Source: Symbiodinium sp. CCMP2592 (lineage: Eukaryota > Sar > Dinophyceae > Suessiales > Symbiodiniaceae). Taken from it: 64,000 nucleotides of DNA. Below are positions 53,614 to 61,531 of the stretch, one piece after another. Below the pieces are notes generated by a model. The model worked only from the letters and a program-made list of their open reading frames with translations. It was not told where the DNA came from and ran no database searches. The stretch is from positions 1-64,000 of the forward strand of contig CAJNDT010001251.1 of assembly GCA_905221615.1 (NCBI GenBank). The letters run 5' to 3'. How positions within the stretch are numbered: position 1 is the first letter of the stretch; every line of letters starts with the position of its first letter. The position numbers and the translations under genes are program-made.

Positions 53614-53720
53614 AATATAGGGGCCTTACTAATTAGAACAGGGCTTGGGGGCCCATACAACAATAACTATAATAAGGAACCCCCAAAGTAGTATAGGTAA
53701 GTTTTGAAGCCCCTATAGTA
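53614..53720. repeat. GGCCCCTATATTA-family MITE-like element, copy 7
   Basis: AATATAGGGGCCTTACTAAT with AGAACAGGGCTTGGGGGCCC at the left, then ATAATAAGGAACCCCCAAAG, ending AGCCCCTATAGTA. Same order as copies 1 and 4; 107 bp. Confidence 0.65.
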
Positions 53721-54462
53721 GGCCTGGAGTCTCCGTGTGGCAGCGCCGAATCGCTGCACTACCATCTCGGAGAGCCAGTTTTCCACGGGCATGGTTTCGG
53801 TGTTTAGGGCTTACATGCTCGGAGTTTAGGGTACAAAGTTTGCAGATTATGTGGCAAGGGTATAGGGTCTTCAGATTTTTCAGTTCAGGGTTTACTGTTT
53901 CGGGTTTTATGCTTTTAGGTGCGGGGGCAAGGGTGCAGAGGTTTCAGGCTTTGATCGTGTAGGGTCGGGGGGTGTAAAGGATTGGGCCTAAACCCTGCCT
54001 TATACAACACCGAATCCTTCCCTTATAGATTCAACGCCTTTAGCACCTGCAACCCCCTCATCCCCCAAAGCCCCATCAACTTTAAGAAACTCTGCTGTGC
54101 CTCCCTGCGAACAACCCCTACCACCTTAAAACAGGGGCCTAAAACATTGATCATTAATTATTATCCCAGTACCGTAAACTAGGACACTCGAAAGCCTTCT
54201 CAAGTCACCTTATAACACACTACAAAATTGACCCTCAAGAAACCATTCCAAACCCTTTAAAGCCCCACATTGCCTCTCGATCTCTGAAGAGTTTCGGCTG
54301 TTCGTCGCCTGAGAACCGTGTTGCATTGACATGGGCCAACTTAGGACCTTTTTGGGCTTTGAGTTTAAGCGCCTGAGACTCATACAAGGGCTTTCCACTA
54401 AAAAATTTACGGTTTGAGGGTTGAGTTGGTTAGCTACTTTCAGTAATTAGGCTTTACCCAAA

Positions 54463-54540
54463 GGCCCCATAATAGTTCCTTTTTGGCATTACCTTATGGG
54501 ATTCTATATATGAACCCCAACAAGGAACTACTATGGGGCC
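54463..54540. repeat. AGTTCCTTTTTGG-family MITE-like element, copy 3
   Basis: GGCCCCATAATAGTTCCTTT at the left pairs with AAGGAACTACTATGGGGCC at the right. The core ATTCTATATATGAACCCCAA is the reverse of that at 277-337 and 14330-14345. Confidence 0.65.
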
Positions 54541-54685
54541 TTAAGCTTTAGGGCGATCCTATAGGCAGAGGTTACGGCCCTTTTTGGCGCCAAAGGTGCT
54601 CCGCAGCCCGCGGTCCTCGTCACTTCCGACCCAAAAGCTCGAAAGCCCTTCGCAATACAACCGAGCTCCTTACCAACCCGAAACA

Positions 54686-54688
<3 letters not shown>

Positions 54689-54719
<31 letters not shown>

Positions 54720-55057
54720 TTGCGCCCCGGCGGGCCCCCCCCCCCCCCCTCCCCCCCCCTCCCCCCCTCCCCCCTATGGTATCCTGTTATAGGTACTCTG
54801 ATATATTTTCATAAGTAATCGACGTGTATTCTCCCCGCCCCCCCCCCTGTGGAACGGCATGGTTTGCCTTGTCTATCCCCCCCCCCTGTGGAACAGGATG
54901 GTTTGCCCTATTTTCCAAGCCCCCCCCCTGTGGAACAGGATAGTTTTCCCTTTTGCTCTGAGACACACACACACACGCACCATGTCTTTCTGAATGTATG
55001 GCCATTCTATCTCCCCCCCTCCTGTGGAACAGGATGGTTTTCCCTTTTTGCTCTGAG

Positions 55058-55091
<34 letters not shown>

Positions 55092-55452
55092 CGCGTGTCT
55101 GTGTATGTATATGGCATTCTCCGCACATGCTCTCCTGTAATGTTACGAAGTATTGCCTGGAACCCTTTTCTAAGGAATTTTACATAGCCTTGCTTGGAAA
55201 TTTTGGCACACGAGTAATCTTGCTGAGTGCTGCCTAGAACATGTTGCTTAGTGCTCGCAGGAAGCCCTGCTTGGAGGCCTTCGGCGTAGGAATAATGTTA
55301 CTCTGTTTTGCCTCGAGACCCTATCCTTACTGTGGAAATTACGCGGGTGCGTAGCGGGCGGGCCAAGCGGGGTACAATGCGCTGTGCGGCGCGCCTGTAG
55401 CGGGAGTCCTCCAAGCCTCCAGGGTTCAGGCTCCTGTATATTTGGGGGGGAT

Positions 55453-55485
<33 letters not shown>

Positions 55486-55531
55486 TGGCCGAGAACGCAC
55501 AGCGCACAACCATATATATATATATATATAT
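54689..55531. repeat. 843-bp unit with (TA)n-TGGTTG and poly-C inverted ends
   Basis: The left end is (TA)n followed by TGGTTGCGC and a long C-tract to CCTATGGTATCC. The right end is its mirror: GGATACCATT, a G-tract of about 35, then GCGCACAACCA followed by (TA)n. Inside are four units containing CCCCCCTGTGGAACAGGATG followed by GTTTTCCCT-like sequence (54838, 54876, 54921, 55012), two with (CA)n tails. Non-coding; homopolymer lengths should be distrusted in an assembly. Confidence 0.6.
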
Positions 55532-56939
55532 CCTAAACCCTGAGCCCTGAATCACAAACCTCAAACCCGATATTCTAAATCCTGTAAACCCCACACACTC
55601 AAACCCCCATTCAAAAGATTCGAAGCCCAGTCGCCAGAAACAAGGGCCGAGATGGGCTCAGATCCGCCAGAAGTAAGGACTCCATGAGCTCCTCCAGTCA
55701 ATGCTTTCTAGGATAAGGTTCGGTGCTCTTTTTTTGTTGAGGGCCCTTTTCCTCCCTGGCACAGTCAGAATACCTGTGAGGGAGAGCCGGGAAGAGGTTC
55801 GGGGTTCAGGGTTTAAGGTTTCGGGCTTAGGGCTCCTGTAGTCAACAGTCTTTAGGACTAATTTCGGGGCCTGAATATTGAGGGTAGGGCCTGGGGGCAA
55901 TTTAAGTCATAAGCTTAGAATATAATTCAAAGGAATGTTTGAGGTCACTTGCATGCACTACTGTTTATGTTGTTGCTTTGTTGTTGGTTCTTGTCGTATC
56001 ATTTTCGGGATTCAGCTAAGGTTATAAGCCATAGCCATAGCCCATGAAACAAAACACAAAATTAGAAGCAGCTGCAGGGGTCGTCAGCAACATTGGAGTT
56101 TAGGGCTTAAGGGTTGAGGCATCAAATTCCAGATCTGACACAGCTGTGAAGGAGGGGTCGTACACTAGGCGCCACAGCTGTCTTTGAGAAAGAAGTTGAA
56201 GAAGGACTTTCCTCGCCGAAGTCTTTGTGAGGGCGTCTGCCAGCTGCTCGGTTCCGGCGACCCATCGTAGCAGTGTCTGGCTTGGGCTTGACTGCCACAG
56301 TCAATTCGTATCCAGCGCGGGAGCTCCGGAGTCCATGTAGAGCAGAAGCGTTTAGCCGCTCGTGTGGTCTCGAACTTGCTCCTGCAACTTTCCTCGAAGA
56401 GGTGATCCCATGGATCTCCATCCTTCGGAAGACCAGATCTTCCCCGGTTTGCCCGAAGCCCTACACGTCAAGCTTCGCACCCTAGAAGTCCAAACCCCTT
56501 AACCACTTATCCTTAATTCCTGAATCCTAATAAATCTAACAGCCTGAAAACCCCTCATGCCTAGGCCCAAAGCACCTAATCCGAAAACCTGAACCTCAAA
56601 ACAACCCTTCCAGAACCCATGTACTATAGTGGCCAAATCGGGGTTCATTATCGTAAACTTACATTACGGAACCCTAGGGAAGGATGTTGGCTCTTCTTCA
56701 AGCCCTAGAATTACCTACATACAGTTCGAAATCGGTTTCGATAGTAGCAATTACTATCATGGTTTTGGTAAGTATCCCCCACCCTAAACCCGAAACCCTA
56801 ACGTATATGTAGTAGGATTACAAACTGCAAAGTCTCTAAAGCCCGAGCCCTGCAACGCCTCCAAACTCGGGTGGCAAACGGCAGCAGAGGCGTCGAAACC
56901 GAAGCGTTTCCGGCCCCTTCGACGAAGAGATTCGGTTCC

Positions 56940-57002
56940 GGGTTAGGGGGTAAGGTTTAGGGTTTAGGGTTTTAGGGTTTAGTTTAGGGTGTTTAGGGGG
57001 TA
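56940..57002 (+). repeat. Short TTTAGGG run
   Basis: GGTTTAGGGTTTAGGGTTTT with AGGGTTTAGTTTAGGGTG: the most regular telomere-type heptamer run in the window, about six to eight imperfect units. Too short to be a telomere; an interstitial repeat. Confidence 0.75.
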
Positions 57003-57692
57003 AAGTTCAAATTTTTTAGGGGCGAAGATACTCGTCTGGTCTGCGGCTTTGGGCCGGGCTTCAGTTTTCGGGATTTCGGGTTGAATGTTTCGGCGACAGA
57101 TTGTGGGGATTCTGGGGTTTAAAGGGGTGGGGTTTGGACTCATGATTATGGTCTTTCCCAAACCCTACACCCTGAACCCTAAGAGTGAAAGACCAGCTAG
57201 TCCAAGCAACACCACCTATGCAACAGGCTCGTCACGAAGCTTCTCAGAGGTTCCCAAGGCCACAGTTTTAGGTTTAGGGTGTACGGGTTCGGGTTTTATG
57301 TTTACGGGCAGAACAGCCACAATGCATACGCACATTTTTCTTGAGTCAGGCTGTAGGCAGGTTAGCTACATGTTACACAAACTACAGCCCCCGCGCATCT
57401 TAGTGCTACGGTAGAGGCGAAACGACGGTGTAAGGAAAGACTAGCCGCTAAGCTGTCGTGTACTGATGTTCGCATTTTGCGATACACAACTCAAACTGAA
57501 AACAAACATGAGCAGGCCCTGGGTTCGCGCCCTTCTTTTGACATCGAGCTGGACTGCAACCAACCCGCTAGGGCGGTGCCGGAATTAAATCACACTTCAC
57601 TTCTGGCAGAACGGCATCTAAAGATCTCAGAATACCATCCCGCTAAGGAAGTGACTCATTTCCCAGCAAAATGTGGGCCTTTGCCAGGTGGC

Positions 57693-57904
57693 TCAGTAGA
57701 TGCGGTCACGGCGATTGGTACGGTAGTTGTACGTCTCGTGTTCCCACCCTGAGAGGTACCACTGCACGTGAGAAGAGTCGAGGATCGTGAACCCGTGCAG
57801 GTTGCCGTAGGATGGCAAGGCATACGTGATGCTCGTGGGGTTGATGGTCGTTTCCGACATCGCCGCGAAAAACATGTATACGACTCCTACCGCAGCCATT
57901 TTCA
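57693..57904 (-). pseudogene. Possible exon or fragment, faint metallophosphatase C-terminus likeness
   Basis: From ATG 57904 a 70-codon frame reads MAAVGVVYMFFAAM, then SITYALPSYGNLHGF, then TILDSSHVQWYLSGWEHE. The YG...GF...SSHVQW arrangement faintly recalls the last strand of purple-acid-phosphatase-like enzymes, but that is weak. The minus-strand start lies inside the SL-like motif on the plus strand (57890-57901), so the start is ambiguous and could be chance. The plus strand here is also partly open. Confidence 0.25.
57890..57901 (+). promoter_or_regulatory. Spliced-leader-like / trans-splice acceptor motif 1
   Basis: CCGCAGCCATTTT differs from the dinoflagellate spliced-leader start CCGTAGCCATTTT by one base. 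The AG within it could serve as a 3' splice acceptor. It precedes the 129-aa ORF. Identical 12-mers occur at 58960 and 59450. Confidence 0.45.
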
Positions 57905-58058
57905 GACAATCAAGGTGACACCATGTACAAGAGCGCCATGACTGGCAGATTGCAGCCCAGACACAAAGCGCTGTGCAACCGGCCGTTACATCATCGTCCG
58001 ATCCACAAGGAGCCCAAGCACAGACGCCTCTTCGGCAAACAAACAGCCGCAAAGCGTT

Positions 58059-58448
58059 ATGCCACTTCGCTCCCAGATTTTACGTGTCGCGGAGGAGCAA
58101 GAAGAGAATGAACAGCATCCGGAGACAGATACATTTCCGGAGAAGGAGGATGAGCCAGCAATCCTTCCTACAATTCCTCCTACATCAGATGTTCCGGGGC
58201 CGGCCACTCCGCCGTATCCACCAACTACGCAGCCGACCCCACCGAACACGACTGAGATTCTCAATCTCATTCGTCAGTTTCACACAGCTTTTCTTGAGTC
58301 ACAGGATAAGCTGGAACGTCAAATGCAGCAGACGACCACGATGTTAACTACACAACATGAAGCTACCACAGCCATCCTGGCTTCATGTAAACAACAGTTG
58401 GACATTTTGGAGAGTCTCATGAGGCAGAACTCACCAGACTGGTCCTAG
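58059..58448 (+). CDS. 129-aa acidic/proline-rich protein with helical C-terminus
   Basis: Starts at ATG 58059. Residues about 10-35 are Glu-rich (EEQEENEQHPETD), about 37-65 Pro/Thr-rich, and about 66-122 form a helical segment (EILNLIRQFHTAFLESQDKL, then ERQMQQTTTML) of coiled-coil type. No recognised family. First of five consecutive plus-strand ORFs separated by short gaps; a shorter upstream ATG frame begins at 57923 directly after the SL-like motif, so the exact start is uncertain. A structural or scaffold role is conceivable; that is speculation. Confidence 0.45.
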   Translation: MPLRSQILRVAEEQEENEQHPETDTFPEKEDEPAILPTIPPTSDVPGPATPPYPPTTQPTPPNTTEILNLIRQFHTAFLESQDKLERQMQQTTTMLTTQHEATTAILASCKQQLDILESLMRQNSPDWS

Positions 58449-58592
58449 GAGTCGACCGAGGCGTGGCGCTACAAAAAAAACTGCTGACACAGCAATACTC
58501 TACAGTTCTTATAACACAGCAACATCACATCTTTGCACACGTTGCCAGTTTGGGCTCACTAAAGCTCTTACAGTATTATCACCTTTGCTGCC

Positions 58593-58856
58593 ATGAACCA
58601 TTCGGCGAACCATCCCGAAATGGCGCCGACAAGTACTTCCACTATGTCAGAAGAACGTCGCGAAGCCATCGCTCAAGCACTCCTACAAGTACTCACTGAA
58701 CATGGCAGCCATTCTTCGGAGACAGACAGTGAGATATCAGCTTTCAATGACGGTGCCTTCCGTGATCAATTGGCAGAGTACATTACTCAGACCCAAACCG
58801 AGATTTCGGAATTGAAAGCCCGGGTTGCCAGACTCGAAGCCTTGTTGCAAACCTAG
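58593..58856 (+). CDS. 87-aa coiled-coil protein
   Basis: ATG 58593, with a second ATG (MSEERREAIAQALLQ) at codon 18. The C-terminal half is a clear heptad helix (YITQTQTEISELKARV, then ARLEALLQT) ending at the stop. The middle is acidic (SSETDSEISAFNDGAF). Unknown family. It sits 144 bp after the previous ORF. The sequence before the ATG, TTTGCTGCC, lacks the exact SL-like 12-mer. Confidence 0.5.
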   Translation: MNHSANHPEMAPTSTSTMSEERREAIAQALLQVLTEHGSHSSETDSEISAFNDGAFRDQLAEYITQTQTEISELKARVARLEALLQT

Positions 58857-58959
58857 ACAAACATGACACAAGGCGAATCACCTTTTCGCGGCAACATCGG
58901 AAAACATATGCTGGACTGCCGCGACGTTGTGAGTTTACCCATGCATGTACCATATTATT

Positions 58960-58971
58960 CCGCAGCCATTT
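58960..58971 (+). promoter_or_regulatory. Spliced-leader-like / trans-splice acceptor motif 2
   Basis: TTCCGCAGCCATTT, preceded by a pyrimidine-containing TATTATTC stretch, 26 bp upstream of the ATG at 58998. Same 12-mer as at 57890 and 59450. Confidence 0.5.
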
Positions 58972-58997
58972 AGATTACGTTTCGAAGCATTACCTTC

Positions 58998-59243
58998 ATG
59001 GATCGACGCACCAGATCAAGATCCCCACGGGCATCAGAGTGGAGATGGCATTGGGCCACCAACGGCTCGTCTTGGTGGCGTGAATACTTTATTGCCTCCA
59101 GGGAATGGATCAACAATCATGCTCGGCAGCAAGATTTGCAGGCTGATCCACACCAGACTTCACCCAACAACACCACCAAAGAGACAACCTCCGCCACATC
59201 CACACCGACAACTAGCAAGAGGAAGAGATCGCGCACTCCGTGA
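58998..59243 (+). CDS. 81-aa small basic protein
   Basis: ATG 58998. It opens with MDRRTRSRSPRASEWRWHW and WWREYFIASREWINNHARQQ, and ends in a Thr/Ser-rich tail with a KRKRSRTP stretch like a nuclear-localisation signal. Tryptophan-rich for its size. Unknown family. The alternative frame (58945-59247) is proline/arginine-rich and less convincing. Nuclear targeting is inferred from the tail. Confidence 0.45.
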   Translation: MDRRTRSRSPRASEWRWHWATNGSSWWREYFIASREWINNHARQQDLQADPHQTSPNNTTKETTSATSTPTTSKRKRSRTP

Positions 59244-59449
59244 GTAACGCATTCGAGCACATAATTCAGTGCACACTTGCTGCATTCAGCAGCCAACATG
59301 CACAGCGAAGCTGCTGTAGTTTTACACAGTGACAAGCAAGGTCACTCGGTAAGAGCATTCAATCCAACATCGCGTTACAATTTCTCCAACCGTCTCAGCT
59401 TGAGTGTTGCGACTTGGATGCACGTGCTTTGACAAATTCATGCATTTCC

Positions 59450-59461
59450 CCGCAGCCATTT
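59450..59461 (+). promoter_or_regulatory. Spliced-leader-like / trans-splice acceptor motif 3
   Basis: CATTTCCCCGCAGCCATTTC: a pyrimidine-rich lead, then AG, then CCATTT, 33 bp before the ATG at 59495. This is the best acceptor-like context of the three. Confidence 0.55.
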
Positions 59462-59494
59462 CACAAGCAACAGCATACCAATTACATCTACAGC

Positions 59495-60139
59495 ATGAGC
59501 AACATGAGTTCTCATGTGGATGGCGATGATGTTAGCTCTTGGGGATCGGAAGAACTCGAGGCGTTCCTACAGAAGGACCACGCCCCATCAGCTTCATCCA
59601 GCAACACTGGAAACTTCAGCAAAACACCCACAAGACCTACGTCATCAACACAGAAGAAAACAGATGATGAGATCAGTTCTTGGAACTCCGATGAGCTTGC
59701 GGACTTCATGAAGAAGGATCATCCACGCCCAGCTGACAAGTCTGCCAAGCACAAAAAGAAGAAGGAGAAAAAGAATAACAAACGTCAGCGGAGCACATCT
59801 ACCAAGACCTCCAAACAACATGGCAGACGATCCAAGAAGTCAAAACGCCGGCAACGATCTCCGTCTTCATCATCGACGACCCCTGCTTCTCCTTCTCCAT
59901 CAGCTCAACCAATGGCAGCGATCCCAAGCACGCTACCCCGTCCTGACGTTGAAAGGGATCCGTGGTCTTCTGAGTCCATGGCGCCATACGACACGGTGCA
60001 TCCCACCATCATGTACAGTCGACCTAAGCGAGCGTGTGCAAAGATGCTTGTTCGCGCTGGCTATCGTTGCCGTTGCCATTTCAAATTGGTGACAGAATGT
60101 CTTTTTGATCCACGATTCAGGCCAGACAACAGCCACTGA
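59495..60139 (+). CDS. 214-aa Lys/Arg/Ser-rich protein with duplicated SW-EL-F-KDH motif
   Basis: The frame is open from 59414, but ATG 59495 follows the SL-like motif and is the best start. Two copies of a ~24-residue module occur: DDVSSWGSEELEAFLQKDH and DEISSWNSDELADFMKKDH (about residues 11-29 and 58-76). A strongly basic KHKKKKEKKNNKRQR region (about 85-120) follows, then a Ser/Pro tract, and finally a Cys-containing C-terminus (RACAKMLVRAGYRCRCHFKL). I do not recognise the family. The short modules could be peptide-binding motifs; the basic region suggests nucleic-acid binding or nucleolar location. Fourth in the run of plus-strand ORFs. Confidence 0.55.
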   Translation: MSNMSSHVDGDDVSSWGSEELEAFLQKDHAPSASSSNTGNFSKTPTRPTSSTQKKTDDEISSWNSDELADFMKKDHPRPADKSAKHKKKKEKKNNKRQRSTSTKTSKQHGRRSKKSKRRQRSPSSSSTTPASPSPSAQPMAAIPSTLPRPDVERDPWSSESMAPYDTVHPTIMYSRPKRACAKMLVRAGYRCRCHFKLVTECLFDPRFRPDNSH

Positions 60140-60191
60140 TTACTTTCCGGAAAAAGTATGGTCTTGCCCCAACGGGGCTGTGTGTGTGTGT

Positions 60192-60642
60192 GAACCTCCC
60201 TAGCACATGGGAGCAGAGGGTCACTCCTTTCTTTTCTTTTCTTTTCACTTCACGATTTTGCAGTTACAGCTTGACTTGTTCGAAACCTCATCAAGTGCTG
60301 CAGGGGGACACAGCATGTCACTGGGACTGTGTCCAACGAAGCTACCAGTGACATGGGAAAAGAGGACTGATCATCCTCTTGTACCTGCAAAAATCTGGGG
60401 CCCCTGAGCCAGCAAGATTAGAGGGCCCCTGTGCCAAGATTAGCTTTACAGTTTGCTCAACAATTTTGCAATCACCGCAGTTTGCACGTTTGCCGCAATC
60501 TGACAATCACATACAGCAAGTGCAACATGTCCCTATCTCTTTGCCTCTCTGCACTCGTGCTCTTGGCCGGATCCATCACTGTGTGTGTGTGTGTGGGTGT
60601 GTGGGTGGGTGGGTGGGTGGGTGGGTGGGTGGGTGGGTGGGT

Positions 60643-60683
<41 letters not shown>

Positions 60684-61085
60684 CCTCCCTAGCACATGGG
60701 AGCAGAGGGTCACTCCTACACTGTTTGCAATTTTTGCTTTTCAACATAATCAGACATTGGACATTTACCAAATCAACTGTTGCAGGGGCATTGGGCACTC
60801 CTTGGCAGACCCAATGCAACGAAGCTATGCCATGGAGTGGGAAGCAGTTCAGGACCTGAACTGTGTACCTGCAAGCTGGGCCCCCTGAGGCAGCCAGATT
60901 AGAAAACGCTGGCCCCCTGAGGCAGCAAGATTAGTGCATTTACGGTTTCCACCTTTTGCTTGAGCATAAAGCTTTGCACGTTTGCCGCAATCTGACAAGC
61001 TTTTGCAACAACATGCCTCTCTTTTTTCCTCTTGCACTCGTACTCTTGGCCGAATCCATCAGTGTGATCAGCGTGGGTCGTTGAG
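60192..61085 (+). repeat. ~489-bp tandem duplication with signal-peptide-like ORFs
   Basis: GAACCTCCCTAGCACATGGG begins unit A at 60192 and unit B at 60681. Further shared landmarks: CCCCTGAG(C/G)CAGC(A/C)AGATTAG (60402 and 60883), TTGCACGTTTGCCGCAATCT (near 60481 and 60974) and CTCTTGGCCG(G/A)ATCCATCA. Near each unit's end a short ORF starts with a signal-peptide-like sequence: ATG 60527 (MSLSLCLSALVLLAGSIT) and ATG 61013 (MPLFFPLALVLLAESIS; stops at 61084). Unit A then runs into a (TG)n/(GGGT)n microsatellite at 60582-60680. These could be first exons of small secreted proteins or meaningless; the duplication itself is clear. Confidence 0.65.
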
Positions 61086-61220
61086 ACTCCAGAGCAACGG
61101 CTTTCCGTCATGGCGCCGTGGTGCCCCTCCGGGGAGACCGGTGATGAACCGGGTGTTCAGCCTTCGTTCAGATCGTTCAGATTCTCCCGATGCTATTTTA
61201 TCTCTCTCTCTCTGATGCTC

Positions 61221-61400
61221 GCATGTGCGTCTGACATGAGTGCAGGTGCAGTAACCGACGTCTAGTGCAGTAACCGGCCGCTAGTGCACAGGATTACCTC
61301 GCTATTCTGTCCTCTATTCGATCGCTTCTTTATTTCTCAGGGACTGCAAGGGCATGTGCAACTGACATGAGGGCAGGTGCGGTAACATTGGTCTAATGCA
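61221..61400 (+). repeat. Local ~131-bp duplication
   Basis: GCATGTGCGTCTGACATGAG with TGCAGGTGCAGTAAC at 61221 recurs as GCATGTGCAACTGACATGAG with GGCAGGTGCGGTAAC at 61352. Within the first copy TAGTGCAGTAACCG-like words repeat again. Upstream region of the 665-aa ORF; no coding potential seen. Confidence 0.6.
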
Positions 61401-61531
61401 AGTGAAGCAGCGCTTCCTCCGGGAAGTAATCGGCCCTCTTCTTTCTTTCCGTCTTCGACCTCTCAAGACAACCAGGACAGCCTGCACTTTGCTTGTGCAA
61501 CTGTGTTTGTCTCACCAACTTCGTTGCAGCT

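Larger units (their letters stand above)
53423..57692. other. Gene-poor spacer
   Basis: Contains MITE-like elements at 53614 and 54463, a (TA)n/poly-C bounded inverted-repeat unit at 54689-55531, telomere-like words (53500-53510, 55535-55580) and a short, nearly regular TTTAGGG run at 56940-57002. Open frames are short or low-complexity; I support no gene. Confidence 0.55.

Noticed and set aside
60379-60888. 169-codon ORF across the GGGT/TG microsatellite
   Set aside because: Its centre is a microsatellite translation (Val/Gly/Cys repeats). Only the short signal-peptide-like starts are noted, as part of the tandem repeat.
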